DNA of 64,000 nt. Origin: Lentisalinibacter sediminis (GTDB lineage: Bacteria; Pseudomonadota; Gammaproteobacteria; Steroidobacterales; Woeseiaceae). A program made the translations under genes and the position numbers. The stretch is taken from the NCBI RefSeq assembly GCF_040706615.1, contig NZ_JAPDRF010000002.1, positions 248,001-312,000 of the forward strand. Reading direction: 5' to 3'. Below, in pieces: positions 17,965 through 25,146 of the stretch. Within the stretch, counting starts at the first letter, position 1. Each line of letters opens with the position of its first letter. Under the pieces are notes generated by a model, which was not told where the DNA came from, ran no database searches, and saw only the letters and a program-made list of their open reading frames with translations.

Positions 17965-18962
17965 AACTCAATACGACCTATCTCGGTCTCGAACTCGAGC
18001 ATCCCGTCGTCGCGTCGGCCTCGCCGCTGTCGCAGACACTCGACGGCGTCCGCCGTCTCGAGGACGCCGGCGCGGCCGCCGTCGTGATCCATTCCCTGTT
18101 CGAGGAACAGATCCGCCACGAGGCGGCAGCCCAGGCCCATCTGATGGATGCCGGCAGCGAGAGCTTCGGCGAGGCTCTCAGCTATTTCCCGGACCTGGGC
18201 GGCGCCGAGATCGGGCCCCAGCAGTACCTGGAGCACATACGCCGCTGCCGCGAGGCCACGGGCATCCCGATCATCGCCAGCCTGAACGGCTCGAGCCCCG
18301 AGGGCTGGACCGACTACGCGCGACTCATCGAGGAGGCCGGCGCGCACGCGCTGGAACTGAATCTCTACTATCTGCCGGCAGACCCGGCGGAGTGCGGGGC
18401 CGACGTCGAGCGCCGCTACCTGCAGACGGTGCACCTGGTGCGTGAAGCGGTCTCGATCCCGCTGGCGGTGAAGGTCGGTCCGTGGTTCAGCTCTTTCGGG
18501 CACATGGCGCTGCAGCTGGAGACCGCCGGCGCGGACGGGCTGGTGCTGTTCAACCGCTTCTATCAGCCGGACTTCGACATCGAGAAGCTGGAGGTTGAGC
18601 CGACGCTGGAGCTGAGCCGCTCCGGCGAGATCCGCCAGGGCCTGTTCTGGCTGGCGCTGCTGCACGGCCGGGTGCAGGGATCGCTCGCCGCCACCAGCGG
18701 GGTGACCAGCGCGGCCGAGGTGGCAAAGTACCTGCTCGCCGGCGCTCACGTGGTCATGACCGCCTCGGCCCTGCTGCGCCTGGGCCCGCCGTATCTCGCT
18801 AGTCTCCGCGACGGCCTGGCGGACTGGATGGAAGGTCGGGGATACGAGAACGTTGACCAGGTACGCGGCGCCATGAGCCAGGGGCGCGTGGCCGAACCCG
18901 CCGCCTTCGAGCGCGCCAACTACCTGCGGGTGCTGGACAGCTATCAGAACCGCTGGGGCTGA
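17961..18962 (+). CDS. Dihydroorotate-dehydrogenase-like flavoprotein, NifJ partner
   Basis: This 333-residue TIM-barrel protein belongs to the class I DHOD-like/PreA family. It has the FMN-type start NTTYLGLELEHPVVASASPLS and the late ATSGVTSAAEVAKYLLAGA segment. True DHODs have a catalytic loop NxSCPNTPG after the ELN strand. Here it reads ELNLYYLPADPAECGAD, so the catalytic Cys/Ser and the PNTPG loop are absent. It is therefore unlikely to make orotate. ATG 17961 overlaps the NifJ stop as ATGA. Genes of this type commonly follow nifJ, which suggests a flavin-based electron carrier or an unidentified reductase in the same system. Function is unknown. Confidence 0.8.
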   Translation: MKLNTTYLGLELEHPVVASASPLSQTLDGVRRLEDAGAAAVVIHSLFEEQIRHEAAAQAHLMDAGSESFGEALSYFPDLGGAEIGPQQYLEHIRRCREATGIPIIASLNGSSPEGWTDYARLIEEAGAHALELNLYYLPADPAECGADVERRYLQTVHLVREAVSIPLAVKVGPWFSSFGHMALQLETAGADGLVLFNRFYQPDFDIEKLEVEPTLELSRSGEIRQGLFWLALLHGRVQGSLAATSGVTSAAEVAKYLLAGAHVVMTASALLRLGPPYLASLRDGLADWMEGRGYENVDQVRGAMSQGRVAEPAAFERANYLRVLDSYQNRWG

Positions 18963-19005
18963 GCCGCCGGCCGCGTCATCCCGCTGCAACATCCGCCGGG
19001 CAGTC

Positions 19006-19033
19006 TTGATGACCGCGCAGGCTGCGTTATGCT
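19006..19033 (+). promoter_or_regulatory. Candidate sigma70 promoter for the lipoprotein phosphatase gene
   Basis: TTGATG (19006-19011) and TATGCT (19028-19033) are spaced by 16 bases, each with a 4/6 consensus match, about 30 bases before the GTG start at 19065. The position in the only gap after the NifJ operon supports it, but the match is moderate. Confidence 0.35.
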
Positions 19034-19064
19034 CCTGCGTTGTCTGACAGAAGGACCCCGCACC

Positions 19065-20690
19065 GTGAGACTCTACGCCCTACTCGCCGCAGCGCTGGTT
19101 GCGCTCGCCGCCGGTTGCGCCGCGAACTCCGACCGATCCTCCGGCCCCGGACCGGACGCGCGCACGGAACCGCCGCAGCTCGTGGTCCTCGTGGTGCTGG
19201 ACCAGTTCGGCGACTGGGTCCTTGCCGAGCACCTGCCGCTGCTGCCGCCCGAGAGCCTGCTGCGGCGGGCCTGGGCCGAGGGCGCCCGCCACGCGGTGGA
19301 CCTGCGCTACGCCAACACGGCCACCGCGGCCGGGCATGCCACGCTGGTCACGGGAGTCGCCCCGGCCGTGCACGGGGCCTTCGCCAACGCCGTGCACGAC
19401 GCCGCCCGCGGCCGTCTGCCCATCGTCGACGACGGCGTGCATCGGGTCATCGGCAAGCCGGAGAGCCACGCCAGCCCGGCGGCGCTGAGGGTCGACACCG
19501 CCGGTGACCGGCTGCACGAGGCCACCGGCGGGGAAGCCGTGATCGTCGGCATCTCCATGAAGGCGCGGGCCGCCATCCTCGCCACCGGCCGCTCGGCCGA
19601 TCTCGCCGTCTTCTACGACGACGACATCCCGGCGATGACCACCTCCACCTGGTACCGGCCGGACGGCAGCCTCCCGGAGTGGCTCGCGGCTTTCAACGCC
19701 GACTGGCCCGTGGAGCGCACCTTCACCACCTGGCAGCGGCAGGCCGACAGCCCCTGCGCGCGGGACGACGCACCCGGCGAGGGGCCATTCGTCGGCTGGA
19801 ACAATGTCTTCCCCTACGACCCCGCGGACTCGCACAAGCCCGACAAGGCGTTCGGTTACTCTGCGGCCTCCACACCCTGGTTCTTCGCGGCGGCCCGGGC
19901 CGCGATCGAGGCCGAAGGTATGGGCGAAGACGACGTCCCGGATCTCCTCGTGCTGGGCGTCTCCGGCACTGACCGCATCGGCCACGTCTGGGGCGCCACG
20001 TCCTGCGAGTACGTCGACAACCTGCTGCGCACGGATCGAGAGCTGACGATGCTGGCCCGCTCCCTCCCCGATGAGATGCGGGTGACCTTCGTGATCACGG
20101 CCGACCACGGCGTCGCGCGGCTGCCGGAGCAGACCGGCGAACCCGGCGGGCGTCTACCCAGCGAGACGATCATCGCCACCGCCCGTGAGGCCGCCCGGGC
20201 GGCGCTGGGCGAGGGCGACTGGATCGCCGGTTACCAGTCTTCCAGCCTCTATTTCACCACCGCAGGCGACGCCCGTGGCGCCGAGCTCTCCGCGGCCGTG
20301 GCCGCTTCGCTCGCGGATCTGCCGGGCATCGAGCGGGTCTATGCGTTCCGCGACCGCGTGGCACTGGCGGCAAGCCCGAACGCCGTCGACCGGCTGGCCG
20401 CGGCCTCCATGCCCGAAGGTGTGGACGCGGACCTGCTGGTGGTACCCGCCACCGGCTGGTTCAATGCCGTCTACGACGTCCCCGGCGGCGGCGCCAACCA
20501 CGGCACGCCCTGGGACTACGACCGCAGGGTGCCCGTGCTGATGTGGGGCCACGACATCGAGCGGGTCGTGGGCGACACGGTCGCGGACGCCGGCCGGGTG
20601 GCGGCCACGCTCGCCGCCATCCTCGGCGTTCCCGCCCCGGAGGGCGCGGCACAGCCACCGCTGGCCGGCGTCAGGGCCGGCGCCAGATAA
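19065..20690 (+). CDS. PafA-like alkaline phosphatase superfamily lipoprotein
   Basis: This 541-residue protein is of the alkaline phosphatase/NPP superfamily. Metal-ligand motifs visible are VVLDQFGDW near residue 45, the presumed nucleophile Thr in NTATAAGHATLVTG, DRIGHVWG, TADHGVARLP and GGGANHGTPW. The spacing resembles PafA of Bacteroidetes and proteobacteria, a phosphate-irrepressible monoesterase. I choose GTG 19065, because AGAAGGA precedes it by nine bases and the product then opens with a short lipoprotein signal ending LAAGC. An ATG at 19029 would add twelve unsupported residues. It is likely anchored to the outer membrane facing the periplasm, releasing phosphate from organic esters. 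Confidence 0.85.
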   Translation: MRLYALLAAALVALAAGCAANSDRSSGPGPDARTEPPQLVVLVVLDQFGDWVLAEHLPLLPPESLLRRAWAEGARHAVDLRYANTATAAGHATLVTGVAPAVHGAFANAVHDAARGRLPIVDDGVHRVIGKPESHASPAALRVDTAGDRLHEATGGEAVIVGISMKARAAILATGRSADLAVFYDDDIPAMTTSTWYRPDGSLPEWLAAFNADWPVERTFTTWQRQADSPCARDDAPGEGPFVGWNNVFPYDPADSHKPDKAFGYSAASTPWFFAAARAAIEAEGMGEDDVPDLLVLGVSGTDRIGHVWGATSCEYVDNLLRTDRELTMLARSLPDEMRVTFVITADHGVARLPEQTGEPGGRLPSETIIATAREAARAALGEGDWIAGYQSSSLYFTTAGDARGAELSAAVAASLADLPGIERVYAFRDRVALAASPNAVDRLAAASMPEGVDADLLVVPATGWFNAVYDVPGGGANHGTPWDYDRRVPVLMWGHDIERVVGDTVADAGRVAATLAAILGVPAPEGAAQPPLAGVRAGAR

Positions 20691-20734
20691 GGGCGGGCGA
20701 TCCGGCCGTAGGCCATCTCGTTGGTGTCGGTTCG

Positions 20735-21442
20735 CTACCGCGCGGCGAGCAACATGTAGTTCACCGCGTTACTCGACTGCAGTGACATGCGCTTCGTGAA
20801 GGGGTTCACGCGCACCCCGGTCTCGGTGAGCGTCTCCAGCCTGCCTCTTTCGAGCAGCTGCCTGATCTCATCCGGTTTCCTGAAGAGGCTCCAGCGATGG
20901 GTCCCCTTCGGCAGCCAGGAGAGCGGTGTCCGGTTGATAGTCGAGACGAACATAACGCCGTCCTCGCCGACCAGACGGGTACAGGCCCGCATGAATCCGG
21001 GCAGATCGGCCACGTGCTCGACCACTTCCATATTCAGCACTACGTCGTAGCGAGCGCCGGCAGCGGCAAGTGACTCCGCGGTTACGCAATCGTAGCGAAC
21101 ACGGCGCCCACTCTCGTGGGCGTGAGCGCGTGCGATGCCGATGTTCTTCTCGACGACGTCGATGCCGTGGACGCTCGCGCCGAGGTGCGCCATGGACTCG
21201 GACAGGATACCGCCGCCACAGCCGACGTCGAGGACGCTCAGGCCTTCCAGCGGCCGCTGCGCTTCCGGCGACCGGTCCGGCCAGTGTTCGCACAGACGAT
21301 CGCGTATCCACGCCACCCGCAGCCGGTTCAGCGTGTGCAGCGGCCAGAAGGGCCCGTCCCGGTCCCACCACGTTTCGGCCAGCTCCGAGTAATACCGAAC
21401 CTCCCGCTCATCGATGCTCGCAGCTGATCGTATCTCGTTCAT
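20735..21442 (-). CDS. ubiG: UbiG-like O-methyltransferase lacking the membrane-binding loop
   Basis: This 235-residue SAM methyltransferase matches UbiG, which does both O-methylations of ubiquinone synthesis. Motif I is VLDVGCGGGILSE (about 70-82); MEVVEHVADLPGFM, VSTINRT and LPKGTHRWSLFRKPDE follow. Usual UbiG has about a dozen residues between NRT and LPKGTH (the region ending in AEYVLR). Here NRT is followed by PLS and then WLPKGTH, so that loop is gone. The same loop has been linked to lipid binding in E. coli UbiG. Protein length is otherwise normal. No other ubiquinone gene is nearby; the 287 bases upstream to the hydrogenase operon hold nothing else I can support. It could be a specialised paralogue. 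Confidence 0.8.
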   Translation of the reverse strand: MNEIRSAASIDEREVRYYSELAETWWDRDGPFWPLHTLNRLRVAWIRDRLCEHWPDRSPEAQRPLEGLSVLDVGCGGGILSESMAHLGASVHGIDVVEKNIGIARAHAHESGRRVRYDCVTAESLAAAGARYDVVLNMEVVEHVADLPGFMRACTRLVGEDGVMFVSTINRTPLSWLPKGTHRWSLFRKPDEIRQLLERGRLETLTETGVRVNPFTKRMSLQSSNAVNYMLLAAR

Positions 21443-21729
21443 GGCTATCTTTGGCTCAGGCTTGAGGCCACGAGGATAAGCCAGTTGCCTATGTATTGCG
21501 GACCTGAATACTAAACAGGTAATCGACAGATGGCCGGTCTATCGCCCCGACCGTTTGCCGAGTTCGACACGCTGGCTGCCGCCGGTTGCCCCTAGTCGTC
21601 CTACGCCCCTGTGACGCATCGCCGGCGGAACGCCCGGGCGTGCGGGACACGACCACTTACGTCAGAAGTGCTGCGGCGGGCCGACGCGGTCTACGAGGAC
21701 GTCGTGTAGACGACACCGGCGGGCGACTG

Positions 21730-22218
21730 TCAGCTGCCCCTCTTCAGGCGGCCGCGGAACAGGTCTCGGCGACTCACCGCATGCCCCGGGGCAGCCTCTG
21801 CGCTGCCAGGCTTTGCGAGCAGGCTCTTCAAAACCTGGTCGGAGATGTTCTTCGCCGCCTCATGATCCGGGACGCCTATGACGTTGGTGAAAACCGGGGC
21901 GGCCAGGAAGACCTGGCCATCGGCTTCGGAGCGATTGGCCGTGAAACGAACGGTCTCCGACGGCAGGTGCCAGTCGCTCTGGTCGCCCTGCTCCACCGCC
22001 GACCAGTCGTCCTCGGCGCCGGGCAGCAGGATCAGGTTCATGAACCAGGGGGTGATGAGGATGCCGAGCCGGTGTCCCTCCCAGTCGCGGAATCCGACGG
22101 CCTCGATGGAGAGCCGGTCGTTGTAGAACGGCAGGTCCCGCATCCGCGGCTCGGTCGCCCGATACAACGTCAGCAGCCGTTCGATCGCCGCATCACCCAT
22201 GGCCGGGGACTCAGTCAC
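21730..22218 (-). CDS. hoxT: [NiFe]-hydrogenase assembly chaperone, HybE/HoxT/HupJ family
   Basis: This 162-residue protein contains the family core GILITPWFMNLILLPG and a following PSETVRFTA segment. HybE/HoxT proteins assist maturation or Tat export of the hydrogenase small subunit. The extreme C-terminus reads VSRRDLFRGRLKRGS, a twin-arginine-like motif at the wrong end of the protein, seen in some relatives. It is the last gene of the hydrogenase operon; its start overlaps the rubredoxin stop as ATGA. No convincing terminator follows. Confidence 0.87.
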   Translation of the reverse strand: MTESPAMGDAAIERLLTLYRATEPRMRDLPFYNDRLSIEAVGFRDWEGHRLGILITPWFMNLILLPGAEDDWSAVEQGDQSDWHLPSETVRFTANRSEADGQVFLAAPVFTNVIGVPDHEAAKNISDQVLKSLLAKPGSAEAAPGHAVSRRDLFRGRLKRGS

Positions 22219-22409
22219 TCAAGGGGCAGGAACTTGTCCCGCTCCGCATCGCACTGGGGACAGCACCAGTGTTCGGGCAAAGCCGAGAATGGCGTCCCGG
22301 GTGGCACCTGCTCGACGTCGTCTCCCTCGGCGGGATCGTACACATGCCAGCAGATACGACACTCCATGCGGGTGCCGTCGCTGATACGGTCGTGCATCGG
22401 CTCTCCCAT
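22215..22409 (-). CDS. hoxR: Hydrogenase-associated rubredoxin (HoxR/HupI)
   Basis: This small 64-residue rubredoxin has both iron-binding pairs, CRICWHVYDP and CCPQC, with the conserved VPPGTPFSALPEHW between them. Rubredoxins of this operon position (HoxR in Cupriavidus, HupI in rhizobia) are needed for a functional small subunit under oxygen. I use the ATG at 22409, preceded by GGGAG; longer in-frame extensions have no homology. It lies 25 bases after hyaF and overlaps the HybE-type gene by four bases. Confidence 0.9.
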   Translation of the reverse strand: MGEPMHDRISDGTRMECRICWHVYDPAEGDDVEQVPPGTPFSALPEHWCCPQCDAERDKFLPLE

Positions 22410-22434
22410 ATCGCTCCCGGCGGCAGACCCGCAC

Positions 22435-23301
22435 TCAGTCCTCGGTCCAGTAGGCCTCGAGCAACTGTGCGAGGCGCTTGCCCGAATCGCGTACGTCTTC
22501 CGGCGCGGCCTCGACAACGTGGGGCAGATCCGTGATCTCCAGCGAGTTCAGGAGCAATTTGGCCATGGAATTGGCGTAGCGCACCCACCACACGTCGCGG
22601 ACGCGGGTAGCCGAGATGATGCAGCGACCATAGCCGCGGGCCAGTATGTCCACCGGACCCTTACCCAGAGTCTCGTCCAGGAACAAGAGATCCTCGTCAG
22701 ACACCGGCAGCAGCGTCAGGTTGACGACGTGGGTCTCGTCACCCGGTTCCCGATTGGCGACTCGGTCGGCGATCTCGGTCAGGATGGCCGGGGCATTCAG
22801 CGCTCCCGGTGGCACTTCGCGGCCGCTGATGTCTGCGGGCGTCCGGTCGCGCCCCAGGCTGGCCAGACGCGCAATGAATGGCGCCTCGGCCACTTCCAGC
22901 AGATCATGTGTGACCTTGCCATCATCGTTGAAATAGAACGTACGCCATACACCCGTCAGTACCGACTCCTGGGTCTGGGCCAGGAAGTCGCCGGTGAACT
23001 TCACCGCCACCTCGCCTTCCCCGAGCACCTGATTGACCAGTTCGCGGTTCTTTTCATCGAGCCCGGAGATATCGGCCAGGGCGGGTTTGCCCGGCTGCCA
23101 GTCGTCGAGTGTGCGCTGCAGCCAGTCCATCGCTGCGCGCGCTCCCGTCAGATTCTCGACGGACTCCGGATCCGGGATGGAGGGCGGTTCGTACATGGAC
23201 ATGCCGCGAGGCATGTCGATGTACTGCAGCTCGGCACCGTCGCTCTCGCTCGGCTGGCTGCCCGGACCTATCGCGACGACGGGTATGTCTCTGATGTTCA
23301 T
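22435..23301 (-). CDS. hyaF: Hydrogenase expression/formation protein HyaF/HoxQ/HupH
   Basis: This 288-residue protein is of the HupH/HyaF family. Recognisable segments are the N-terminal IPVVAIGPGSQPSE, VKFTGDFLAQTQESVLTGVWRTFYFN in the middle and ISATRVRDVWWVRYANSMAKLLLNSLEITDLPHVVEAAPED near the end, characteristic of this family. HoxQ and HoxO protect the small subunit during iron-sulfur assembly in air. It lies 31 bases after hyaE and 25 bases before the rubredoxin gene. No catalytic residues are known for the family. Confidence 0.9.
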   Translation of the reverse strand: MNIRDIPVVAIGPGSQPSESDGAELQYIDMPRGMSMYEPPSIPDPESVENLTGARAAMDWLQRTLDDWQPGKPALADISGLDEKNRELVNQVLGEGEVAVKFTGDFLAQTQESVLTGVWRTFYFNDDGKVTHDLLEVAEAPFIARLASLGRDRTPADISGREVPPGALNAPAILTEIADRVANREPGDETHVVNLTLLPVSDEDLLFLDETLGKGPVDILARGYGRCIISATRVRDVWWVRYANSMAKLLLNSLEITDLPHVVEAAPEDVRDSGKRLAQLLEAYWTED

Positions 23302-23332
23302 CTGTGCTTCCCCCGATCGGTCGTTGGGCGGT

Positions 23333-23755
23333 TCAGGCGGTCACTACCGGAATCTTGAATCCCGGCGGACGCCGCGGTTCAGAGCGTAGTATCTCGTTGA
23401 TCTCCTCGAGGTACTCCTGCCAGTTCCGGATCCGCGAGATGACCCCGAGATAGCCACCACTGCGGACAAAGACCAGTGAGGGCCACTCCCGGAAACCGTA
23501 TTTCTTCTGCAGCTCCTTCTCCGCCTCCCTCGTCACCACGGCCGGCCTCAGCTTGCCATTGAATGCGGAAACGATCTCCGGCAGCACGACGGCCACGTCC
23601 ACGGTCTCACCGAACTTCTTCGGCTCACCGGCGAAGAACAGTACGTTCACCGCGGGGTCGGCCACGAATTCGTCGTGCTCTTCCAGGCCGATGGCAGGAT
23701 AGGCGTATTCGTCGATCAGCCGCTGGATCAGCGGATGGTTCAGGGTCTCTCCCAA
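23333..23755 (-). CDS. hyaE: Hydrogenase-1 maturation chaperone HyaE/HoxO (thioredoxin fold)
   Basis: This 140-residue protein has a thioredoxin-like layout (VNVLFFAGEPKKFGETVDVAVVLPEI, then FREWPSLVFVRSGGYLGVISRIRNW) but no CxxC, as is normal for HyaE/HoxO/HupG. These proteins bind the Tat signal or the small subunit and act as proofreading chaperones. It starts four bases after the protease gene ends, within the same operon. Confidence 0.9.
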   Translation of the reverse strand: MGETLNHPLIQRLIDEYAYPAIGLEEHDEFVADPAVNVLFFAGEPKKFGETVDVAVVLPEIVSAFNGKLRPAVVTREAEKELQKKYGFREWPSLVFVRSGGYLGVISRIRNWQEYLEEINEILRSEPRRPPGFKIPVVTA

Positions 23756-23759
23756 TGGA

Positions 23760-24386
23760 CTATCTCCAGGTCTCTTTCGTATCCGGCCGCCCGGACTCGT
23801 ACTCGTCCATGTTGATGGCGTCAGGACCGGTCAGATCCGTATTCTCGAGAGGCTTGTCGCGTTTCCGGTAATCAATACCCCAGTCACTCAGGATTTCGAG
23901 GGCGGCTGCCACCGCTTCCGGCAGGCGGGCCTTCACGGAATCGCGCAGACTGCCGCCGTAGTCGTTCAGGAACTCGGGCTGTACGCCGACCAGTGCCAGC
24001 TTCTCCGGTGCCTGGCCGAACATCTCGGCCGACATCAGCACCTCCTGGAAGCCGGTCTGGTGCATGCTCATCTTCTTCACGCCCATGAATTTCGGGACGT
24101 CGTCGCCGACGATGACCTTCATCTCGGCGGGCTCGAGACCGAAGTCGATGGCGTCGAGGATCAGCAGGTTCGTCGCGGAGCGCACATAGGGCAGCAGCAT
24201 CAGGCCGAGCGTCCCGCCGTCCATCACACGGACTTCCGGCGGGAATTCGTACTGAGCGTTCAGCTGCTCGGCGGCGCGCACACCGAAACCCTCATCGGCC
24301 CAGAGCGGATTCCCGATTCCGAGGATGAGGGTCTCGAAGCCGACGGGATCCCCGTCGGGCGTTACTGGCGCTATGTCGTCCGTCAC
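23760..24386 (-). CDS. hyaD: [NiFe]-hydrogenase maturation protease HyaD/HoxM
   Basis: This 208-residue endopeptidase removes the C-terminal tail of the large subunit once nickel is inserted. It shows the family start LILGIGNPLWADEGFGVRA with the metal-sensing Glu, then MDGGTLGLMLLPYV, ILDAIDFG with the conserved Asp, and SMHQTGFQEVL with the His. The target is the 15-residue tail after DPCLACASH in the neighbouring large subunit. Its ATG overlaps the cytochrome stop (ATGA). A tail of about 40 residues rich in charged residues follows the core. Confidence 0.92.
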   Translation of the reverse strand: MTDDIAPVTPDGDPVGFETLILGIGNPLWADEGFGVRAAEQLNAQYEFPPEVRVMDGGTLGLMLLPYVRSATNLLILDAIDFGLEPAEMKVIVGDDVPKFMGVKKMSMHQTGFQEVLMSAEMFGQAPEKLALVGVQPEFLNDYGGSLRDSVKARLPEAVAAALEILSDWGIDYRKRDKPLENTDLTGPDAINMDEYESGRPDTKETWR

Positions 24387-25108
24387 CGCGGTTCGTCACC
24401 TGGGTAATCGTCCTTGTAGAACCGCCAGCCGGACATGATCGTGCTGACGCTGGACTGCCGCCCCATGAGATCGGCGCGTATCGCCATATACGTATGGATG
24501 ATCGCGAACACGATGATCAGCCACATGCCGAAATTGTGCCAGGTCTTCACGCCCATGGAGTTCGGGAAGAGGACGAATACCCAGCCGAACAGCACATCCG
24601 CCCAGCTGCCGTCACCCAGCCCTTCCGAATAGAGCGCGAAGCCCGTGATCACCAGGAACAGACCCAGGATGAAATTGAAGAACCACATCGCGCTCTGTGC
24701 CAGCGGGTTGTGCGCCTTCGTCTTGTACGTCTTCCGGGTCAGGAAGCTGTAGTACTTGATCTCATGGAACAGCTCCTTCCACCAGCTCGCCTTCCAGACG
24801 GGCAGGTAGAGCAACTCCCGGGCGTACTTGTTGCCGACGAAGCCCCAGTAGATCCGCACCAGCAGTCCGATGGTGAATACGTAACCCGCAATGAAATGGA
24901 TCATCCGGATGTTGCCCATCAGGAAGGACTCACTCGCCTCCCCCGGCACACTCGGCAGCGGATTCCCGATCAGATAGCCGGTGACGCACAGCACCACGAT
25001 GCTGATGGCATGGACCCAGTGCCAGATGCGGACCGGCGCCTCGTAGATATACTCGGGCTTCAGGTTCGCAGGACTGCGCCCACCCATCGCCTCTGTGCTC
25101 GTTGCCAT
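24383..25108 (-). CDS. hyaC: Ni/Fe-hydrogenase b-type cytochrome subunit HyaC/HoxZ
   Basis: This 241-residue inner-membrane cytochrome b has four transmembrane helices. Heme-ligand histidines are visible in PVRIWHWVHAISIVV, IRMIHFIAGYVFTIG and KTWHNFGMWLIIVFAIIHTYM. It anchors the hydrogenase on the periplasmic side and passes electrons to the quinone pool. It lies 38 bases after the large-subunit gene, with its start just upstream of the protease gene. Confidence 0.93.
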   Translation of the reverse strand: MATSTEAMGGRSPANLKPEYIYEAPVRIWHWVHAISIVVLCVTGYLIGNPLPSVPGEASESFLMGNIRMIHFIAGYVFTIGLLVRIYWGFVGNKYARELLYLPVWKASWWKELFHEIKYYSFLTRKTYKTKAHNPLAQSAMWFFNFILGLFLVITGFALYSEGLGDGSWADVLFGWVFVLFPNSMGVKTWHNFGMWLIIVFAIIHTYMAIRADLMGRQSSVSTIMSGWRFYKDDYPGDEPR

Positions 25109-25146
25109 GATCGTCTCCTAGTCGATTCCTCGGTTAGCCAGAACCC

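Noticed and set aside
21701..21714. Hairpin GTCGT-GTAG-ACGAC after the hydrogenase operon as terminator
   Set aside because: Stem of five pairs and no T-run; too weak.
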